This document shows positions 1 through 10,354 of a stretch of DNA of 64,000 nucleotides, piece by piece. The DNA is from Actinomycetota bacterium (GTDB taxonomy: Bacteria; Actinomycetota; Actinomycetes; Actinomycetales; Microbacteriaceae): contig CANFSP010000001.1 in assembly GCA_947449765.1 (NCBI GenBank), positions 248,001 to 312,000 of the forward strand, in the 5' to 3' direction. The position numbers were made by a program, and so were the translations under genes. Within the stretch, counting starts at the first letter, position 1; each line of letters starts with the position of its first letter. The notes below the pieces were generated by a model that had not been told where the DNA came from, searched no databases, and was given only the letters and a program-made list of their open reading frames with translations.

Positions 1-1287
1 ATCGGACTGCACGAGCTGGGACACCTCATCCCCGCCAAGATTTTCAAGGTTCCGGTCAGCAAGTACTTCATCGGTTTTGGGCCCACACTCTTTTCTCGCA
101 AGCGCGGTGAGACCGAATACGGCGTCAAGGCGATACCACTCGGTGGCTACATCTCCATCGGGGGAATGTACCCGCCAAAGCCAGAGGCTGTGCAGGCAAA
201 CGAGGCATCAGCGAAACGCTCGCGCATGCCAGCCTTTCTTCGAAAAATTGTTGATGACGCGCAAGATTCGAATGCCGAGTCGATGAAAGGATTCGACGAA
301 TCCCGCGCCTTTTACCACCTGCCTATTTGGAAGCGCATCATCGTGATGTTCGGTGGTCCTTTTATGAACCTGCTGCTTGCTTTCGTGCTGTTCACTATTT
401 TGTTGACCGGTATCGGTAAGCCAGGCACCACCACGACTGTTGCCAGCGTGAACCCCTGTGTCATTTCCCTGAGCGCGACCTCGAATGAGTGTGCGCCGGA
501 TGCCCCGGTCTCACCGGCTGCAGCGGCAGGATTCCTGGCTGGAGATGATCTCGTCTCGGTTGCCGGGACGCCGGTGACGAGCTGGTCGACAGGGACCGCA
601 CTGATCCAGCAGTCGGCCGGAAAGCCGATTCAGATTGGTGTACTGCGGGATGGAAAGCCGGTCATCCTCACCGTTACCCCGGCACTGAGCGAGCGCTATG
701 TGGTGGATGCCGCCGGGCAGCCGGTCAAGAATCCTGACGGAACATACACGACTCAACAGGTCGGGGTCATCGGCATCACGCCCGTCACCGGTCTTGTGCC
801 CCAACCGATCACCACGGTTTTTCCGACCATGTGGGAGACGGTCGCTGGCACGACCCAAATGATTGCCAACCTGCCGTCCAAAATGGTCGACGTGTCGAGC
901 GCCGCCTTTGGCACGGCGGATCGCTCGATTGATTCACCGATTTCGGTGGTTGGTGTCGGTCGCGTGGCGGGAGAAATCGCCGGCACGGATGTCATCACCA
1001 CGCAGAGCAAGGTGGCGACTCTCATCGGCATCATGGCTTCACTGAACGTGGCGTTGTTCGTGTTCAACCTCATCCCGCTCTTGCCGCTTGATGGTGGACA
1101 CATTGCCGGTGCGCTTTTTGAAGGCGCACGGAGGCAGATCGCGAAGCTCCGTCGCAAAAAGGACCCGGGGCCGTTTGACGCCTCCGTGCTGATGCCGCTG
1201 ACCTTTGTGGTGATGGCCGTCTTGATGGCGATGAGTGCGTTGCTCATCTACGCGGACATCGTCAAGCCGGTCAACCTGCTGGGTTAG
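1..1287 (+). CDS. rseP: RIP metalloprotease RseP (M50), 5' end cut off by window
   Basis: Membrane zinc protease of the site-2 type, which in bacteria cleaves anti-sigma factors and other membrane-buried substrates. The window opens inside the gene: frame 1 begins IGLHELGHL, so the HExxH zinc site (H4, E5, H8 of the visible part) is present and only a short N-terminal stretch is missing. A membrane segment lies at about residues 112-137, a PDZ-like region at about 165-275, and LDGGH near residue 363 supplies the remaining zinc ligand, followed by a last membrane segment. 428 residues are visible. In this family dxr usually lies upstream, outside the window; ispG follows 79 bases downstream. 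Identification is secure; the true start cannot be seen. Confidence 0.95.
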   Translation: MGLHELGHLIPAKIFKVPVSKYFIGFGPTLFSRKRGETEYGVKAIPLGGYISIGGMYPPKPEAVQANEASAKRSRMPAFLRKIVDDAQDSNAESMKGFDESRAFYHLPIWKRIIVMFGGPFMNLLLAFVLFTILLTGIGKPGTTTTVASVNPCVISLSATSNECAPDAPVSPAAAAGFLAGDDLVSVAGTPVTSWSTGTALIQQSAGKPIQIGVLRDGKPVILTVTPALSERYVVDAAGQPVKNPDGTYTTQQVGVIGITPVTGLVPQPITTVFPTMWETVAGTTQMIANLPSKMVDVSSAAFGTADRSIDSPISVVGVGRVAGEIAGTDVITTQSKVATLIGIMASLNVALFVFNLIPLLPLDGGHIAGALFEGARRQIAKLRRKKDPGPFDASVLMPLTFVVMAVLMAMSALLIYADIVKPVNLLG

Positions 1288-1298
1288 CCGCAGAGCCC

Positions 1299-1323
1299 CC
1301 GTGAGTCACCGGGTGACTCACGG
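1299..1323 (+). terminator. Hairpin between rseP and ispG
   Basis: An 11-bp perfect stem (1299-1309 with 1313-1323) closes a CGG loop eleven bases after the rseP stop codon. No run of T follows, so termination would be weak or factor-dependent; it may instead protect the rseP mRNA 3' end. It lies upstream of the ispG -10 element. Confidence 0.5.
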
Positions 1324-1354
1324 CGGTCTTCCGTCGGCGAGCCCGCTTTCGTCG

Positions 1355-1360
1355 TAGGCT
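1355..1360 (+). promoter_or_regulatory. -10 element of ispG (leaderless layout)
   Basis: TAGGCT followed by six bases and the GTG start at 1367. This places transcription start at or next to the start codon, and no Shine-Dalgarno sequence is visible. Confidence 0.55.
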
Positions 1361-1366
1361 TGCATC

Positions 1367-2515
1367 GTGCCAGCAGTTAACCTCGGAATGCCACGCAAAG
1401 TCGAAACACTCGCGCCCCGGCGAAAGTCGCGTCAAATAAAGGTCGGCAAGGTGCTTGTCGGTGGTGACGCTCCGGTGAGTGTTCAGTCGATGACGACGAC
1501 ACCCACGACAGACATCAATGCGACACTGCAGCAAATTGCAGAACTTACCGCCAGCGGTTGCGACATCGTGCGGGTTGCTGTCCCCAGCCGCGATGACGCT
1601 GAGGTCCTGCACATCATTGCCAAAAAGAGCCAAATCCCGGTCATCGCGGACATTCACTTTCAGCCGGCGTACGTATACGCCGCCATCGATGCCGGTTGCG
1701 CTGCCGTTCGGGTCAACCCGGGCAACATTCGCAAATTCGACGATCAGGTAGCCGAGATTGCCAAGCGCGCCCAGGCGGCGGGTGTCAGCCTTCGTATCGG
1801 CGTGAACGCCGGTTCCCTCGACCCACGTCTTCTCGAAAAGTACGGAAAGGCGACGCCTGAGGCGCTCGTGGAAAGTGCCGTGTGGGAAGCCAGCCTGTTT
1901 GAAGAGCACGATTTTCACGACTTCAAAATTTCCGTCAAGCACAACGACCCCGTCGTCATGGTGAAGGCGTACCGGATGCTCGCAGAACGAGGCGACTGGC
2001 CGCTGCACCTCGGTGTAACCGAGGCGGGTCCATCCTTTCAGGGCACCATCAAGTCAGCAACGGCGTTCGGCATCCTGCTCGGTGAAGGCATCGGAGACAC
2101 GATTCGCGTGTCGCTCTCCGCGCCGCCTGCCGAAGAAATCAAAGTCGGTTTGCAGATTCTCCAGTCATTGAACCTGCGCGAGCGCAAACTCGAGATTGTG
2201 TCTTGCCCCAGCTGTGGACGTGCACAGGTTGATGTCTACACCCTGGCTAACGATGTGACCGAAGGACTCAAGCACGTGACCGTGCCCTTGCGCGTCGCCG
2301 TCATGGGATGTGTCGTCAACGGTCCGGGTGAGGCTCGCGAAGCGGATCTCGGTGTCGCGTCGGGTAATGGCAAGGGACAAATCTTCGTCAAGGGTGAAGT
2401 CATCAAGACCGTGCCGGAGAGTGAAATCGTTGCGACGCTCATCGAGGAAGCTCAGCGCATCGCTGATTCGATGCCACCGGGGGATCTCGGCAGCGTCGAA
2501 GTTGTCACTGCCTAG
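1367..2515 (+). CDS. ispG: 4-hydroxy-3-methylbut-2-enyl-diphosphate synthase IspG
   Basis: Cytosolic iron-sulfur enzyme of the MEP isoprenoid pathway that converts methylerythritol cyclodiphosphate to HMBPP. At 382 residues it has the normal length of the short bacterial form: a TIM-barrel with the conserved [11 protein letters not shown] segment near residue 40, and a C-terminal 4Fe-4S domain with the cysteines of CPSCGR and [10 protein letters not shown] (about residues 283, 286 and 318). The GTG start is preferred over the ATG at 1388 because a TAGGCT -10 sits six bases before it and the first residues (MPAVNLGMP) look like the usual N-terminus in related actinobacteria. Placement next to rseP is typical of the group. 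Confidence 0.95.
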   Translation: MPAVNLGMPRKVETLAPRRKSRQIKVGKVLVGGDAPVSVQSMTTTPTTDINATLQQIAELTASGCDIVRVAVPSRDDAEVLHIIAKKSQIPVIADIHFQPAYVYAAIDAGCAAVRVNPGNIRKFDDQVAEIAKRAQAAGVSLRIGVNAGSLDPRLLEKYGKATPEALVESAVWEASLFEEHDFHDFKISVKHNDPVVMVKAYRMLAERGDWPLHLGVTEAGPSFQGTIKSATAFGILLGEGIGDTIRVSLSAPPAEEIKVGLQILQSLNLRERKLEIVSCPSCGRAQVDVYTLANDVTEGLKHVTVPLRVAVMGCVVNGPGEAREADLGVASGNGKGQIFVKGEVIKTVPESEIVATLIEEAQRIADSMPPGDLGSVEVVTA

Positions 2516-2518
2516 CTG

Positions 2519-3781
2519 ATGGGGATGACGGCTGCGCCACTCAATCGGGAGCTCATTCAGCGACGCACCGTTCTCATCCTGGCTATCGGCCAGGTTGTGG
2601 GTGCCTTCGGAACCGGGGCCGGTTTTTCGATGGGGTCGCTCATGGCGGCGCAGCTCAGTGGCAATCCGGCTTTTGCGGGTTTTGCCGCCACAGCATCCAT
2701 GCTCGGAGCCGCGGTGGTGTCGATTCCTCTCGCGCGAGCCGCAAGCCGATGGGGCCGTAGGCCAGCTCTCACGATTGGTATGTGCATTGCTGGGGCGGGC
2801 TCCCTCATCATCGTGCTGGCTGCGGTCCTCCTGGTTTTTCCGCTTTTTCTGGTCGGAATGTTCATGCTCGGTTCAGGTTCGGCCACGAACTATCAGACCC
2901 GATTTGCTGCCGCTGACCTTGCGTCGGATCGCACGCGCGCTCGTGACCTCTCGCTGGTGATTTGGGCGACGACCATTGGCGTTGTCATAGGTCCGAACCT
3001 TGCTACCCCGGGCGATGCTCTTGGCCACCTGCTTGGGTTGCCCGCGCTCGCCGGAGCCTTTCTCATTCCGACGTTTGCCTACATCGTCGGCATAACCTTC
3101 TTCAACATCGGGTTGCGACCCGATCCACTTCTCGTCGCACGATCGCTCGAGACCGCGGAGCAGCGCGCCATCCCCACGCCCAAGGGGGGTTTCCGCAGCG
3201 CGCTGCGCATCCTGTCCGCTAACCCGGTGGCGGCAGCGACGGTAGCCGTTCTTGCTCTGAGCAATGGCGTCATGGTCGGTGTCATGGGTGTCACTCCAGT
3301 GCATCTCGCCATGATGGACATCACCCTGCCACTCATCGGCATCACGGTGAGTATGCACACTGCCGGAATGTATGCGCTCTCCCCGATATTCGGCTGGCTT
3401 TCGGACCGATTCGGTCGTGTCACCGTCATCGTGGCCGGTGAAATTGTCTATGGCATTGCCCTCATTATCAATGCGGTTGCGGCTCACAACATGGCTGCCG
3501 TGATGGTTGCGTTGACACTCCTCGGCATCGCGTGGTCAATGACGACGGTTGCCGGTTCGGCTTTACTCACCGAGAGCGTGGATATTAACCAGCGCACCAC
3601 GGTTCAAGGTTTCTCCGACTCGATGATGAGCTACATGGGAGCCGTCGGCGCAATCCTTGCGGGACTCCTGCTTGGCGGTTTTGGCTACGGTCTGCTCAAC
3701 GTCGTCACGATGGCAAGCGTCGTGCTCTCCACCGGGGTCATCCTTCTGGTGCGTCGTCGACCGAAGGCTGCGACGCTCTAG
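2519..3781 (+). CDS. MFS transporter
   Basis: Major facilitator superfamily permease of 420 residues with about twelve membrane segments. The family's loop motif appears twice in related form, as SRWGRRPALT after the second segment and DRFGRVTVI after the eighth. The substrate cannot be told from sequence; drug or metabolite export is the commonest role for such proteins. The ATG lies three bases after the ispG stop, so it is probably cotranscribed with ispG; a second in-frame ATG sits six bases further on. Its TAG stop codon forms the first three bases of the proS -10 element. Confidence 0.85.
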   Translation: MGMTAAPLNRELIQRRTVLILAIGQVVGAFGTGAGFSMGSLMAAQLSGNPAFAGFAATASMLGAAVVSIPLARAASRWGRRPALTIGMCIAGAGSLIIVLAAVLLVFPLFLVGMFMLGSGSATNYQTRFAAADLASDRTRARDLSLVIWATTIGVVIGPNLATPGDALGHLLGLPALAGAFLIPTFAYIVGITFFNIGLRPDPLLVARSLETAEQRAIPTPKGGFRSALRILSANPVAAATVAVLALSNGVMVGVMGVTPVHLAMMDITLPLIGITVSMHTAGMYALSPIFGWLSDRFGRVTVIVAGEIVYGIALIINAVAAHNMAAVMVALTLLGIAWSMTTVAGSALLTESVDINQRTTVQGFSDSMMSYMGAVGAILAGLLLGGFGYGLLNVVTMASVVLSTGVILLVRRRPKAATL

Positions 3782-3784
3782 GCT
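3779..3784 (+). promoter_or_regulatory. -10 element of proS overlapping the upstream stop codon
   Basis: TAGGCT, then TAACGG, then the GTG start at 3791. The TAG of this element is the stop codon of the MFS gene. The six-base gap predicts a leaderless proS mRNA. Confidence 0.55.
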
Positions 3785-3790
3785 TAACGG

Positions 3791-5551
3791 GTGTCCACTC
3801 GCCTTTCCCAGCTCTTTCTCCGCACCCTTCGTGAAGACCCCAACGACGCTGAAGTAACCAGCCACCGGTTGCTCGTTCGCGCAGGCTACATCCGTCGTCA
3901 AGCCCCTGGAATCTTTGCCTGGCTCCCGCTTGGCTTGCGCGTGCGCGGAAAAATTGAGCGAATCATCCGCGAGGAAATGTCCGCTGCGGGCGCGCAAGAG
4001 GTGCTATTTCCGGCACTGCTACCCAAGGAACCCTACGAAATGACGGGTCGGTGGGAAGAGTACGGCGATGGCATTTTTCGCGTAAAGGACCGTAAAGAAG
4101 CTGACTACCTGTTGGCACCCACGCACGAAGAAGCTTTCACCCTTCTCGTCAAAGACTTGTATGGGTCGTACAAAGATCTCCCCGTCACGCTTTATCAAAT
4201 TCAAGACAAGTATCGGGATGAGGCGAGGCCACGCGCCGGTCTCTTGCGCGGTCGCGAATTCAGCATGAAAGACGCGTACTCGTTCGACATCGACGACGCC
4301 GGACTCGCCGTGAGCTACCAGGCGCAGCGCGATGCCTATGAGCGCATCTTCACCCGCCTCGGGCTCGACTACGTCATCGTCAAGGCCGACGCCGGTGCAA
4401 TGGGTGGTTCGCGCTCCGAGGAATTTTTGCACCCCACCGAAGTTGGCGAGGATTCGTTCGTGCGCTCTGCCGGGGGATACGCAGCCAACATCGAAGCGTT
4501 CACCACGGTTGTTCCGGCACTGGGCAATACCGCGGGAGTGCCGAGCCCTGAGTTGGTGTCCACCCCGTCGGCTGCCACCATTGATGCACTCGTTGAGTCA
4601 CTCAATCAGTCCGCCGCGGGTGGTCGCACGGATTGGTCCGCCGATCAGACCCTCAAGAATGTCGTTCTTGCGCTGACGCACCTGGACGGAACACGCGAGA
4701 TTGTCGTCCTGGGACTTCCGGGTGACCGTGAAGTTGAACTTGCCCGCGTGGAGGTGGCCTTCTCGCCGGCAAAGGTCGAGCCGGCAACCCCCGCGGACTT
4801 CGCAAAACACAAAGCTCTCGTCGTGGGCTACATCGGACCCTGGTCTGCCGCAGGTCAGATTCTGGGAGAAAAGTCGTCAACCAACCTCCGCTACTTCGTC
4901 GACCCACGGGTCGTGGATGGGTCGAGTTGGGTCACCGGAGCGAATCGCGAAGGCGAGCACGCCATCCATGTGGTTGCCGGGCGTGACTTTGTCGCTGACG
5001 GAACCATTGAGATGTCGGATGTTCGTGCGGGCGATCTTGCACCGGATGGCTCTGGACCCGTCGAAATCGCACGTGGCATGGAAATTGGGCACGTTTTCCA
5101 GCTCGGTCGCAAATACGCCGAAGCGCTCGGCCTCAAGGTGCAGGGCGAAGACGGCAAGCTCGTCACGGTCACGATGGGCTCATACGGGATTGGCGTGACG
5201 CGTATCCTCGCTGCCATCGCCGAAAAGAACAATGATGACCGGGGGCTGGTCTGGCCGGCTGCTGTTGCCCCATTCGACGTGCACGTCATTGCGACGGGCA
5301 AAGAGGATGATGTCTACCGTGCCGCCGAGGGCCTGGTTGCCACACTGGAGGGAGCTGGATATGACGTGGTCTATGACGACCGGGTCAAAGCATCTCCCGG
5401 CGTGAAATTTGGGGACGCTGAGTTGATCGGTGTGCCTCAGATCGTCATCGTCGGAAAGGGTCTCTCCGAGGGGCTCGTGGAGTTGTGGGATCGTCGCAGC
5501 AACGAGCGACGGAGCGTCCCTCTCGTCGAGGTCCTCGCGCAGCTGAGGTAA
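3791..5551 (+). CDS. proS: Prolyl-tRNA synthetase
   Basis: Class II synthetase that charges tRNA-Pro in the cytosol. 586 residues matches the bacterial type with an editing insertion. In order: motif 1 region near residues 55-80, the THEEAF stretch near 113, motif 2 [20 protein letters not shown] (about 140-160), an INS/YbaK-like editing insert at about 225-400, motif 3 around GSYGIGVTR near 458, and a C-terminal anticodon-binding domain beginning about [10 protein letters not shown]. The GTG start follows a TAGGCT -10 at the leaderless distance and has no Shine-Dalgarno sequence. Confidence 0.96.
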   Translation: MSTRLSQLFLRTLREDPNDAEVTSHRLLVRAGYIRRQAPGIFAWLPLGLRVRGKIERIIREEMSAAGAQEVLFPALLPKEPYEMTGRWEEYGDGIFRVKDRKEADYLLAPTHEEAFTLLVKDLYGSYKDLPVTLYQIQDKYRDEARPRAGLLRGREFSMKDAYSFDIDDAGLAVSYQAQRDAYERIFTRLGLDYVIVKADAGAMGGSRSEEFLHPTEVGEDSFVRSAGGYAANIEAFTTVVPALGNTAGVPSPELVSTPSAATIDALVESLNQSAAGGRTDWSADQTLKNVVLALTHLDGTREIVVLGLPGDREVELARVEVAFSPAKVEPATPADFAKHKALVVGYIGPWSAAGQILGEKSSTNLRYFVDPRVVDGSSWVTGANREGEHAIHVVAGRDFVADGTIEMSDVRAGDLAPDGSGPVEIARGMEIGHVFQLGRKYAEALGLKVQGEDGKLVTVTMGSYGIGVTRILAAIAEKNNDDRGLVWPAAVAPFDVHVIATGKEDDVYRAAEGLVATLEGAGYDVVYDDRVKASPGVKFGDAELIGVPQIVIVGKGLSEGLVELWDRRSNERRSVPLVEVLAQLR

Positions 5552-5607
5552 TCTAGAAGCACTGCGCTGATGGTGAGTAGCAGCATTCGAGAATAGAGGA
5601 GTTGCCC

Positions 5608-6648
5608 GTGGACATTGATTTGAGAGCTCTCAAACTGTTGGAAACCGAAAAGGGCATCCCGTTCAACGAGCAGTGCGAAATCATCGAGCAGGCGATTCTC
5701 ATTGCCTATCAGCGGCATGTACTGCAGGTTAATCCGCCCGCTCGCGTGGAGCGCAAGCCTGGTGACACCACAGCTCCGAAACCAACGGTTGAGCTGCCTG
5801 AGGCGCGCGTGAACCTAGATCGCACCACCGGTGTCGTGACGGTCTACTCGCCCGAGTACGACGATGACGGCGCCCTCATTGGTGAATCGGACGTGACCCC
5901 CGAAGACTTTGGTCGTATTGCCGCGTTCGCCGCGAAGCAGGTCATCAATGCCCGGCTGCGAGCCATCGCAGACGAGGCCATCCTCGGTGACTTCAAGGGT
6001 CGCGAGGGCGACATCATGGCCGGGACCATCCAGCAGGGATCAAACCCCAAGATGATCCAGGTTGACCTCGGCACCATCGAAGCGATGATGCCTGAAGAGG
6101 AGCAGGTGCCCAACGAGGAGTACGTTCACGGCACGCGGATGAGGTTCTTCATCGTCAAGGTTGCTCGCGGGCTCAAGGGGCCTCAGGTGGTTGTCTCCCG
6201 CAAGCATCCTCAACTCGTGCGCAAATTGTTTGCCCTCGAGGTGCCGGAAATTTCACAGGGCCTCGTCGAAATCGTGTCGTTGTCGCGTGAAGCCGGTCAC
6301 CGCACCAAGATTGCTGTTCGAGCGACTGACCCGGCCATTAATGCCAAGGGTGCGTGTATCGGCGAGCTGGGTCGACGGGTGCGCGCGGTCAGCGATGAGC
6401 TCCGCGATGAAAAAATTGACATCGTCGACTACTCCGAGGATCTTGAGACGTTTGTCGCCAACGCGCTGTCCCCATCACGCGTGACCAAGGTCGTCATGGT
6501 GGATGCGACGTACAAGGCGGTGCGCGCGTTCGTGCCAGATTTCCAGCTCTCGCTGGCGATTGGTAATGGCGGACAGAATGCGCGTCTTGCGGCCAAGCTC
6601 ACCGGTGCAAAGATCGACATCCAACCGGACTCGGCTCTCGAAGCCTGA
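5608..6648 (+). CDS. nusA: Transcription termination/antitermination factor NusA
   Basis: RNA-polymerase-binding factor controlling pausing, termination and antitermination. 346 residues: N-terminal polymerase-binding domain, S1 domain around residues 130-200, and two KH domains (ending near [19 protein letters not shown]). It lacks the acidic repeats of enterobacterial NusA, as usual in actinobacteria. The GTG at 5608 is chosen over a TTG two codons upstream because GAGGAG at 5596-5601 lies six bases before it. Only 56 bases separate it from proS; rimP, which usually sits directly upstream of nusA, is not here. Confidence 0.95.
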   Translation: MDIDLRALKLLETEKGIPFNEQCEIIEQAILIAYQRHVLQVNPPARVERKPGDTTAPKPTVELPEARVNLDRTTGVVTVYSPEYDDDGALIGESDVTPEDFGRIAAFAAKQVINARLRAIADEAILGDFKGREGDIMAGTIQQGSNPKMIQVDLGTIEAMMPEEEQVPNEEYVHGTRMRFFIVKVARGLKGPQVVVSRKHPQLVRKLFALEVPEISQGLVEIVSLSREAGHRTKIAVRATDPAINAKGACIGELGRRVRAVSDELRDEKIDIVDYSEDLETFVANALSPSRVTKVVMVDATYKAVRAFVPDFQLSLAIGNGGQNARLAAKLTGAKIDIQPDSALEA

Positions 6649-6679
6649 GGCAATTCACCTCGGTGACTCGTGGGTTACA

Positions 6680-6979
6680 ATGGAACCGGTAAGAACCTGC
6701 GTTGGCTGTCGTCAACGGGCAGACAAATCCTCTCTCACGAGAGTTGTCGCCCGAGATGGTGAGCTTCGCGTCGATGAGACTGCCACCGCAGTCGGTCGAG
6801 GTTCGTGGGTTCATCCCACACCAGAATGTGTATCGCAGGCGATCACGCGCAAGGCTTTTGGTCGTGCGCTACGAACTCCGGTGACAAACACTGAAGCGCT
6901 TCAGGCGCTTTTACCCAATGCAGAGACCCCGCCGGGGTCTCGAGAGAACACAAAGGCTGAACGGCTAATGGACAACTAA
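6680..6979 (+). CDS. ylxR: YlxR-family RNA-binding protein
   Basis: Small (99 residues) protein of the YlxR/DUF448 family found between nusA and infB in many bacteria; family members bind RNA and RNase P has been proposed as a partner. The signature RTCVGCR is at residues 5-11, followed by a GRGSWV stretch and a C-terminal KAFGRALRT. The ATG lies 31 bases after nusA; the longer reading frame upstream overlaps nusA and has no family similarity. A perfect 8-bp GC-rich hairpin (6923-6941) lies inside the 3' coding part. Confidence 0.9.
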   Translation: MEPVRTCVGCRQRADKSSLTRVVARDGELRVDETATAVGRGSWVHPTPECVSQAITRKAFGRALRTPVTNTEALQALLPNAETPPGSRENTKAERLMDN

Positions 6980-7014
6980 TGAGCGGCTCGAAATGAGTTC
7001 CGTCCGCATTTAGA

Positions 7015-7057
7015 GGTCTGCCCTGTCTTACAGGTCAGACCGTAAGACAGGAGAATT
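7015..7057 (+). promoter_or_regulatory. infB leader with mutually exclusive hairpins covering the SD
   Basis: Three pairings compete in the 78-base gap before infB. GGTCTG (7015-7020) can pair with CAGACC (7036-7041). CCTGTCTTAC (7022-7031) can pair perfectly over 10 bp with GTAAGACAGG (7042-7051), which buries the first three bases of the AGGAG ribosome-binding site (7049-7053). CCTGT (7022-7026) can also pair with ACAGG (7030-7034). The first and second cannot form together without a strained pseudoknot, so the element looks like an on/off switch for infB translation. The pairings are read directly; regulation is inferred. Confidence 0.55.
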
Positions 7058-9859
7058 GTGGCTGCCAAACCACGCGTACATGAGATTGCTGCCGAGTACG
7101 GCATCGACAGCAAATTAGCTCTCGCAAAACTTCACGAACTCGGCGAGTATGTCAAAGCCTCGTCCTCGAGTATCGAACCACCCGTCGCTCGCAAGTTGCG
7201 TGCCGCGCTCGAGGCCGACGGGATGACCAAGGTTGCCGCCGGGGCTTCTGCTCCTGCCGCCAAATCGGCAGCGCCGGCATCGGCCGCCTCCGCCACCTCA
7301 GAGACTTCGACGGCATCTGACACCGCTCCCACCGCTTCAGCTGCAAGCTCGCGGACTGCCTCAACTGTCACTCCCAAGGCTCCCGGTGCCGCCCGAAGCG
7401 CAGTTCCCGATGTCGAGGCTTCTGGCGCGACACCTGCGGATTCCACTGCGTCCGTGGGCGAAACCGCAGGCACGGGTGCACCTGAGAGCTCAGCCTCAGC
7501 GGCCAAGCCTGATGGCGACGCACCGGCTCCCGGGTCGAAACCAGCATCCTCGGCACCACGCCCAGGCAACAATCCTTTTGCTCCCTCGCAGGGAATGGGC
7601 GCTCGTCCGACCAACATCCCTCGCCCGGGTAACAACCCCTTCGCCAGCGCTCAGGGTATGGGTACACGCCCTAGCCCGGGTAGCATCCCTCGGCCCCAAG
7701 CACCGCGACCTGGTCAAGGCGCTGGTGCTGGCGCCCCCGGTCGTCCGGGTGGTCCCGGTCGTCCCGGTGGTGCGGGTGGTCCCGGTCGTCCTGGAGGAGC
7801 TGGCCGTCCTGGTGGTTTCAGCGGTGGCGCAGCGCGCCCCGGTGGCTTCGGCGCCCCTGGAGCAGGCGCGCCTGCTGGCACCGGTCGTCCCGGTGCGGGT
7901 GGACGTGGCCGTGGTCCTGGAGGAGGAACCGCCGGTGCCTTCGGAAAAGGTGGCGGAAAGAGCAAGTCCCGCAAGTCGAAGGCCGCGAAACGCGCCGAAT
8001 ACGAATTACGCGAGGCCCCGACTCTCGGTGGTGTGAGCGTCCCCAAGGGTGACGGTGGCACGGTTGTGCGCATGCGCCGCGGTGCATCCCTCGCCGACTT
8101 TGCCGAAAAGATTGGTGCCAGCCCGGCAAACCTGGTCACGGTACTGTTCCACCTCGGTGAGATGGCTACCGCAACCGAGAGCCTCGATGAGGCGACCTTC
8201 GAAATCCTCGGTGACGAGCTCGGTTACAAGATCAACATCGTCAGCCCTGAGGATGAAGATCGCGAACTCCTCGAAGGCTTCGACATCGATCTCGACCAGG
8301 AACTCGAAGACGAATCAGAAGATGACCTCGCGGCCCGTCCGCCCGTGGTCACCGTGATGGGTCACGTCGACCACGGTAAGACCCGATTGCTTGACGCCAT
8401 TCGCAAGACCAACGTGGTCTCGGGTGAAGCGGGCGGTATTACGCAGCACATCGGTGCGTACCAGGTTCACACGATTCACGAGGGAATAGATCGCCCGGTC
8501 ACCTTCATCGACACCCCAGGACACGAAGCGTTCACCGCGATGCGCGCCCGTGGTGCGCAGGTCACCGACGTTGCCATCCTCGTTGTCGCCGCTGACGATG
8601 GCATCATGCCTCAGACGGTTGAGGCGTTGAATCACGCTCAGTCGGCCGGCGTTCCCATTGTTGTCGCTGTCAACAAGATTGATAAGCCGGATGCGAATCC
8701 AGCGAAGGTGCGCCAGCAGCTCACCGAATTCAACCTTGTGGCTGAAGAGTACGGCGGAGATGTCATGTTCGTCGATGTATCGGCAGCCACCGGTCAGGGT
8801 GTCGCCGAACTTCTCGATGCGGTCTTGCTGACCGCCGATGCCGGCCTCGACCTGCGTGCGAATCCGAACAAGGATGCCCGTGGTGTGGCCATTGAAGCCA
8901 AGCTCGACAAGGGTCGTGGTGCGGTCGCTACGGTGCTCATCCAGTCGGGAACACTTCACGTGGGAGACGCCATCGTCGCGGGAACCGCGTACGGTCGTGT
9001 GCGTGCCATGACGGATGAAAACGGCAATCCCGTGGATGCGGCGACTCCGTCGCGTCCGGTTCAGGTGCAGGGTCTTTCCAGCGTTCCCCGCGCCGGTGAC
9101 ACCTTCATCGTGACCGAAGAAGACCGAACCGCGCGCCAGATTGCCGAGAAGCGTGAAGCCGCCGAGCGCAACGCTCAGCTGGCCAAGGCCCGCAAGCGCA
9201 TCAGCCTCGAAGACTTCACCAAGGCACTCGAAGACGGCAAGGTTGAGTCGCTCAACCTCATCATCAAGGGTGACGTTTCTGGTGCGGTTGAGGCGCTCGA
9301 AGAGTCGCTCCTCAAGATCGATGTCGATGACAGCGTGCAGCTGCGCATCATCCACCGCGGTGTGGGTGCCGTCACCGAATCTGACGTCAACCTGGCCACC
9401 GTCGACAACGCCATCATCATCGGGTTCAACGTTCGCCCCGACACCAAGGCACGCGAGCGTGCTGCGCGCGAGGGTGTCGACATCCGTTTCTACTCGGTTA
9501 TCTACAACGCACTCGAGGACATCGAGAACTCGCTCAAGGGAATGCTCAAGCCGGAGTTCGAAGAGGTGCAGTCGGGTGTCGCCGAGATTCGCGAGGTCTT
9601 CCGGTCGAGCAAGTTCGGCAACATCGCCGGTTGTATTGTGCGCAGCGGAACCATCACGCGAAACTCGAAGGCACGTGTCATTCGCGAGGGTGTCGTCATC
9701 GCCGATGGTCTGGCCATCGAGTCGCTGCGTCGCTTCAAGGACGACGCCACTGAAGTTCGCACCGACTTCGAGTGTGGTATCGGTCTGGGCAAGTACAACG
9801 ACATTCAGATCGGCGATGAAATCGAAACCATCGAGCTTAAAGAGAAACCGCGCGTCTAA
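7058..9859 (+). CDS. infB: Translation initiation factor IF-2
   Basis: GTPase that places initiator tRNA on the ribosome. 933 residues: IF2_N helix bundle at 1-50, then a long low-complexity region rich in Ala, Pro and Gly (about 60-310) with two near-copies of RPGNNPFA...QGMG and runs of GRPGG, a second IF2_N-like segment about 340-400, and the G domain with GHVDHGKT (near 434), DTPGHEAF and NKIDKP, followed by domains II-IV. GTG start with AGGAG four bases upstream, inside the hairpin element described separately. Its stop overlaps the rbfA start by one base. Confidence 0.97.
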   Translation: MAAKPRVHEIAAEYGIDSKLALAKLHELGEYVKASSSSIEPPVARKLRAALEADGMTKVAAGASAPAAKSAAPASAASATSETSTASDTAPTASAASSRTASTVTPKAPGAARSAVPDVEASGATPADSTASVGETAGTGAPESSASAAKPDGDAPAPGSKPASSAPRPGNNPFAPSQGMGARPTNIPRPGNNPFASAQGMGTRPSPGSIPRPQAPRPGQGAGAGAPGRPGGPGRPGGAGGPGRPGGAGRPGGFSGGAARPGGFGAPGAGAPAGTGRPGAGGRGRGPGGGTAGAFGKGGGKSKSRKSKAAKRAEYELREAPTLGGVSVPKGDGGTVVRMRRGASLADFAEKIGASPANLVTVLFHLGEMATATESLDEATFEILGDELGYKINIVSPEDEDRELLEGFDIDLDQELEDESEDDLAARPPVVTVMGHVDHGKTRLLDAIRKTNVVSGEAGGITQHIGAYQVHTIHEGIDRPVTFIDTPGHEAFTAMRARGAQVTDVAILVVAADDGIMPQTVEALNHAQSAGVPIVVAVNKIDKPDANPAKVRQQLTEFNLVAEEYGGDVMFVDVSAATGQGVAELLDAVLLTADAGLDLRANPNKDARGVAIEAKLDKGRGAVATVLIQSGTLHVGDAIVAGTAYGRVRAMTDENGNPVDAATPSRPVQVQGLSSVPRAGDTFIVTEEDRTARQIAEKREAAERNAQLAKARKRISLEDFTKALEDGKVESLNLIIKGDVSGAVEALEESLLKIDVDDSVQLRIIHRGVGAVTESDVNLATVDNAIIIGFNVRPDTKARERAAREGVDIRFYSVIYNALEDIENSLKGMLKPEFEEVQSGVAEIREVFRSSKFGNIAGCIVRSGTITRNSKARVIREGVVIADGLAIESLRRFKDDATEVRTDFECGIGLGKYNDIQIGDEIETIELKEKPRV

Positions 9860-10344
9860 TGGTCGATCACGCCCGGGCGCGCAAACTCGCTGAGCGCATC
9901 AAAGTAATTGTGGCCGAAGCCCTCGAGCGCGGAGTCATCAAAGACTCCCGCTTGGGCTTCGTCACGATCACGGATGTGCGCATGACCGGTGATTTGCAGC
10001 ACGCGAGCATTTTCTACACGGTGTACGGAAGCGACGAGGAGCGCGACGAGACTGTCGCGGCACTCAAGGACAACACCGGCCGCATCCGTGGCGAGGTGGG
10101 TCGAAATCTCACGGTTCGGCTCACGCCGACAATTGAGTTCCATTTGGATGCGCTGCCGGACACAGCCAAGTCGATTGATGATTTGCTGGCCAAAGCCCAC
10201 GCAGCCGATGCCGAAGTTGAGGCCCTCGCCAAGAAGGCGGCGTATGCCGGGGATGCCGATCCGTACGTCAAGCCTCGGGAGATTGAGCCGGAGCTTGAGA
10301 TTGAGCCTGAGCTTGAGATCGTCTCGGAGTCCGACGAGGACTGA
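9859..10344 (+). CDS. rbfA: 30S ribosome-binding factor RbfA
   Basis: Binds the 30S subunit during late maturation of the 16S rRNA 5' end. 161 residues: a KH-type fold covers about 1-115 (starting ARKLAERIKVIVAEALERG), followed by an acidic tail with tandem EPELEI units that is dispensable-looking and species-specific. The ATG overlaps the infB TAA by one base, so the two are translationally coupled. It converges with pgsC 11 bases downstream. Confidence 0.94.
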   Translation: MVDHARARKLAERIKVIVAEALERGVIKDSRLGFVTITDVRMTGDLQHASIFYTVYGSDEERDETVAALKDNTGRIRGEVGRNLTVRLTPTIEFHLDALPDTAKSIDDLLAKAHAADAEVEALAKKAAYAGDADPYVKPREIEPELEIEPELEIVSESDED

Positions 10345-10354
10345 GTGGTCTCGT

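Noticed and set aside
7015-7051. infB leader as an H-type pseudoknot
   Set aside because: Connecting loops of one and zero bases cannot span helices of 10 and 6 bp, so alternative hairpins are more likely.
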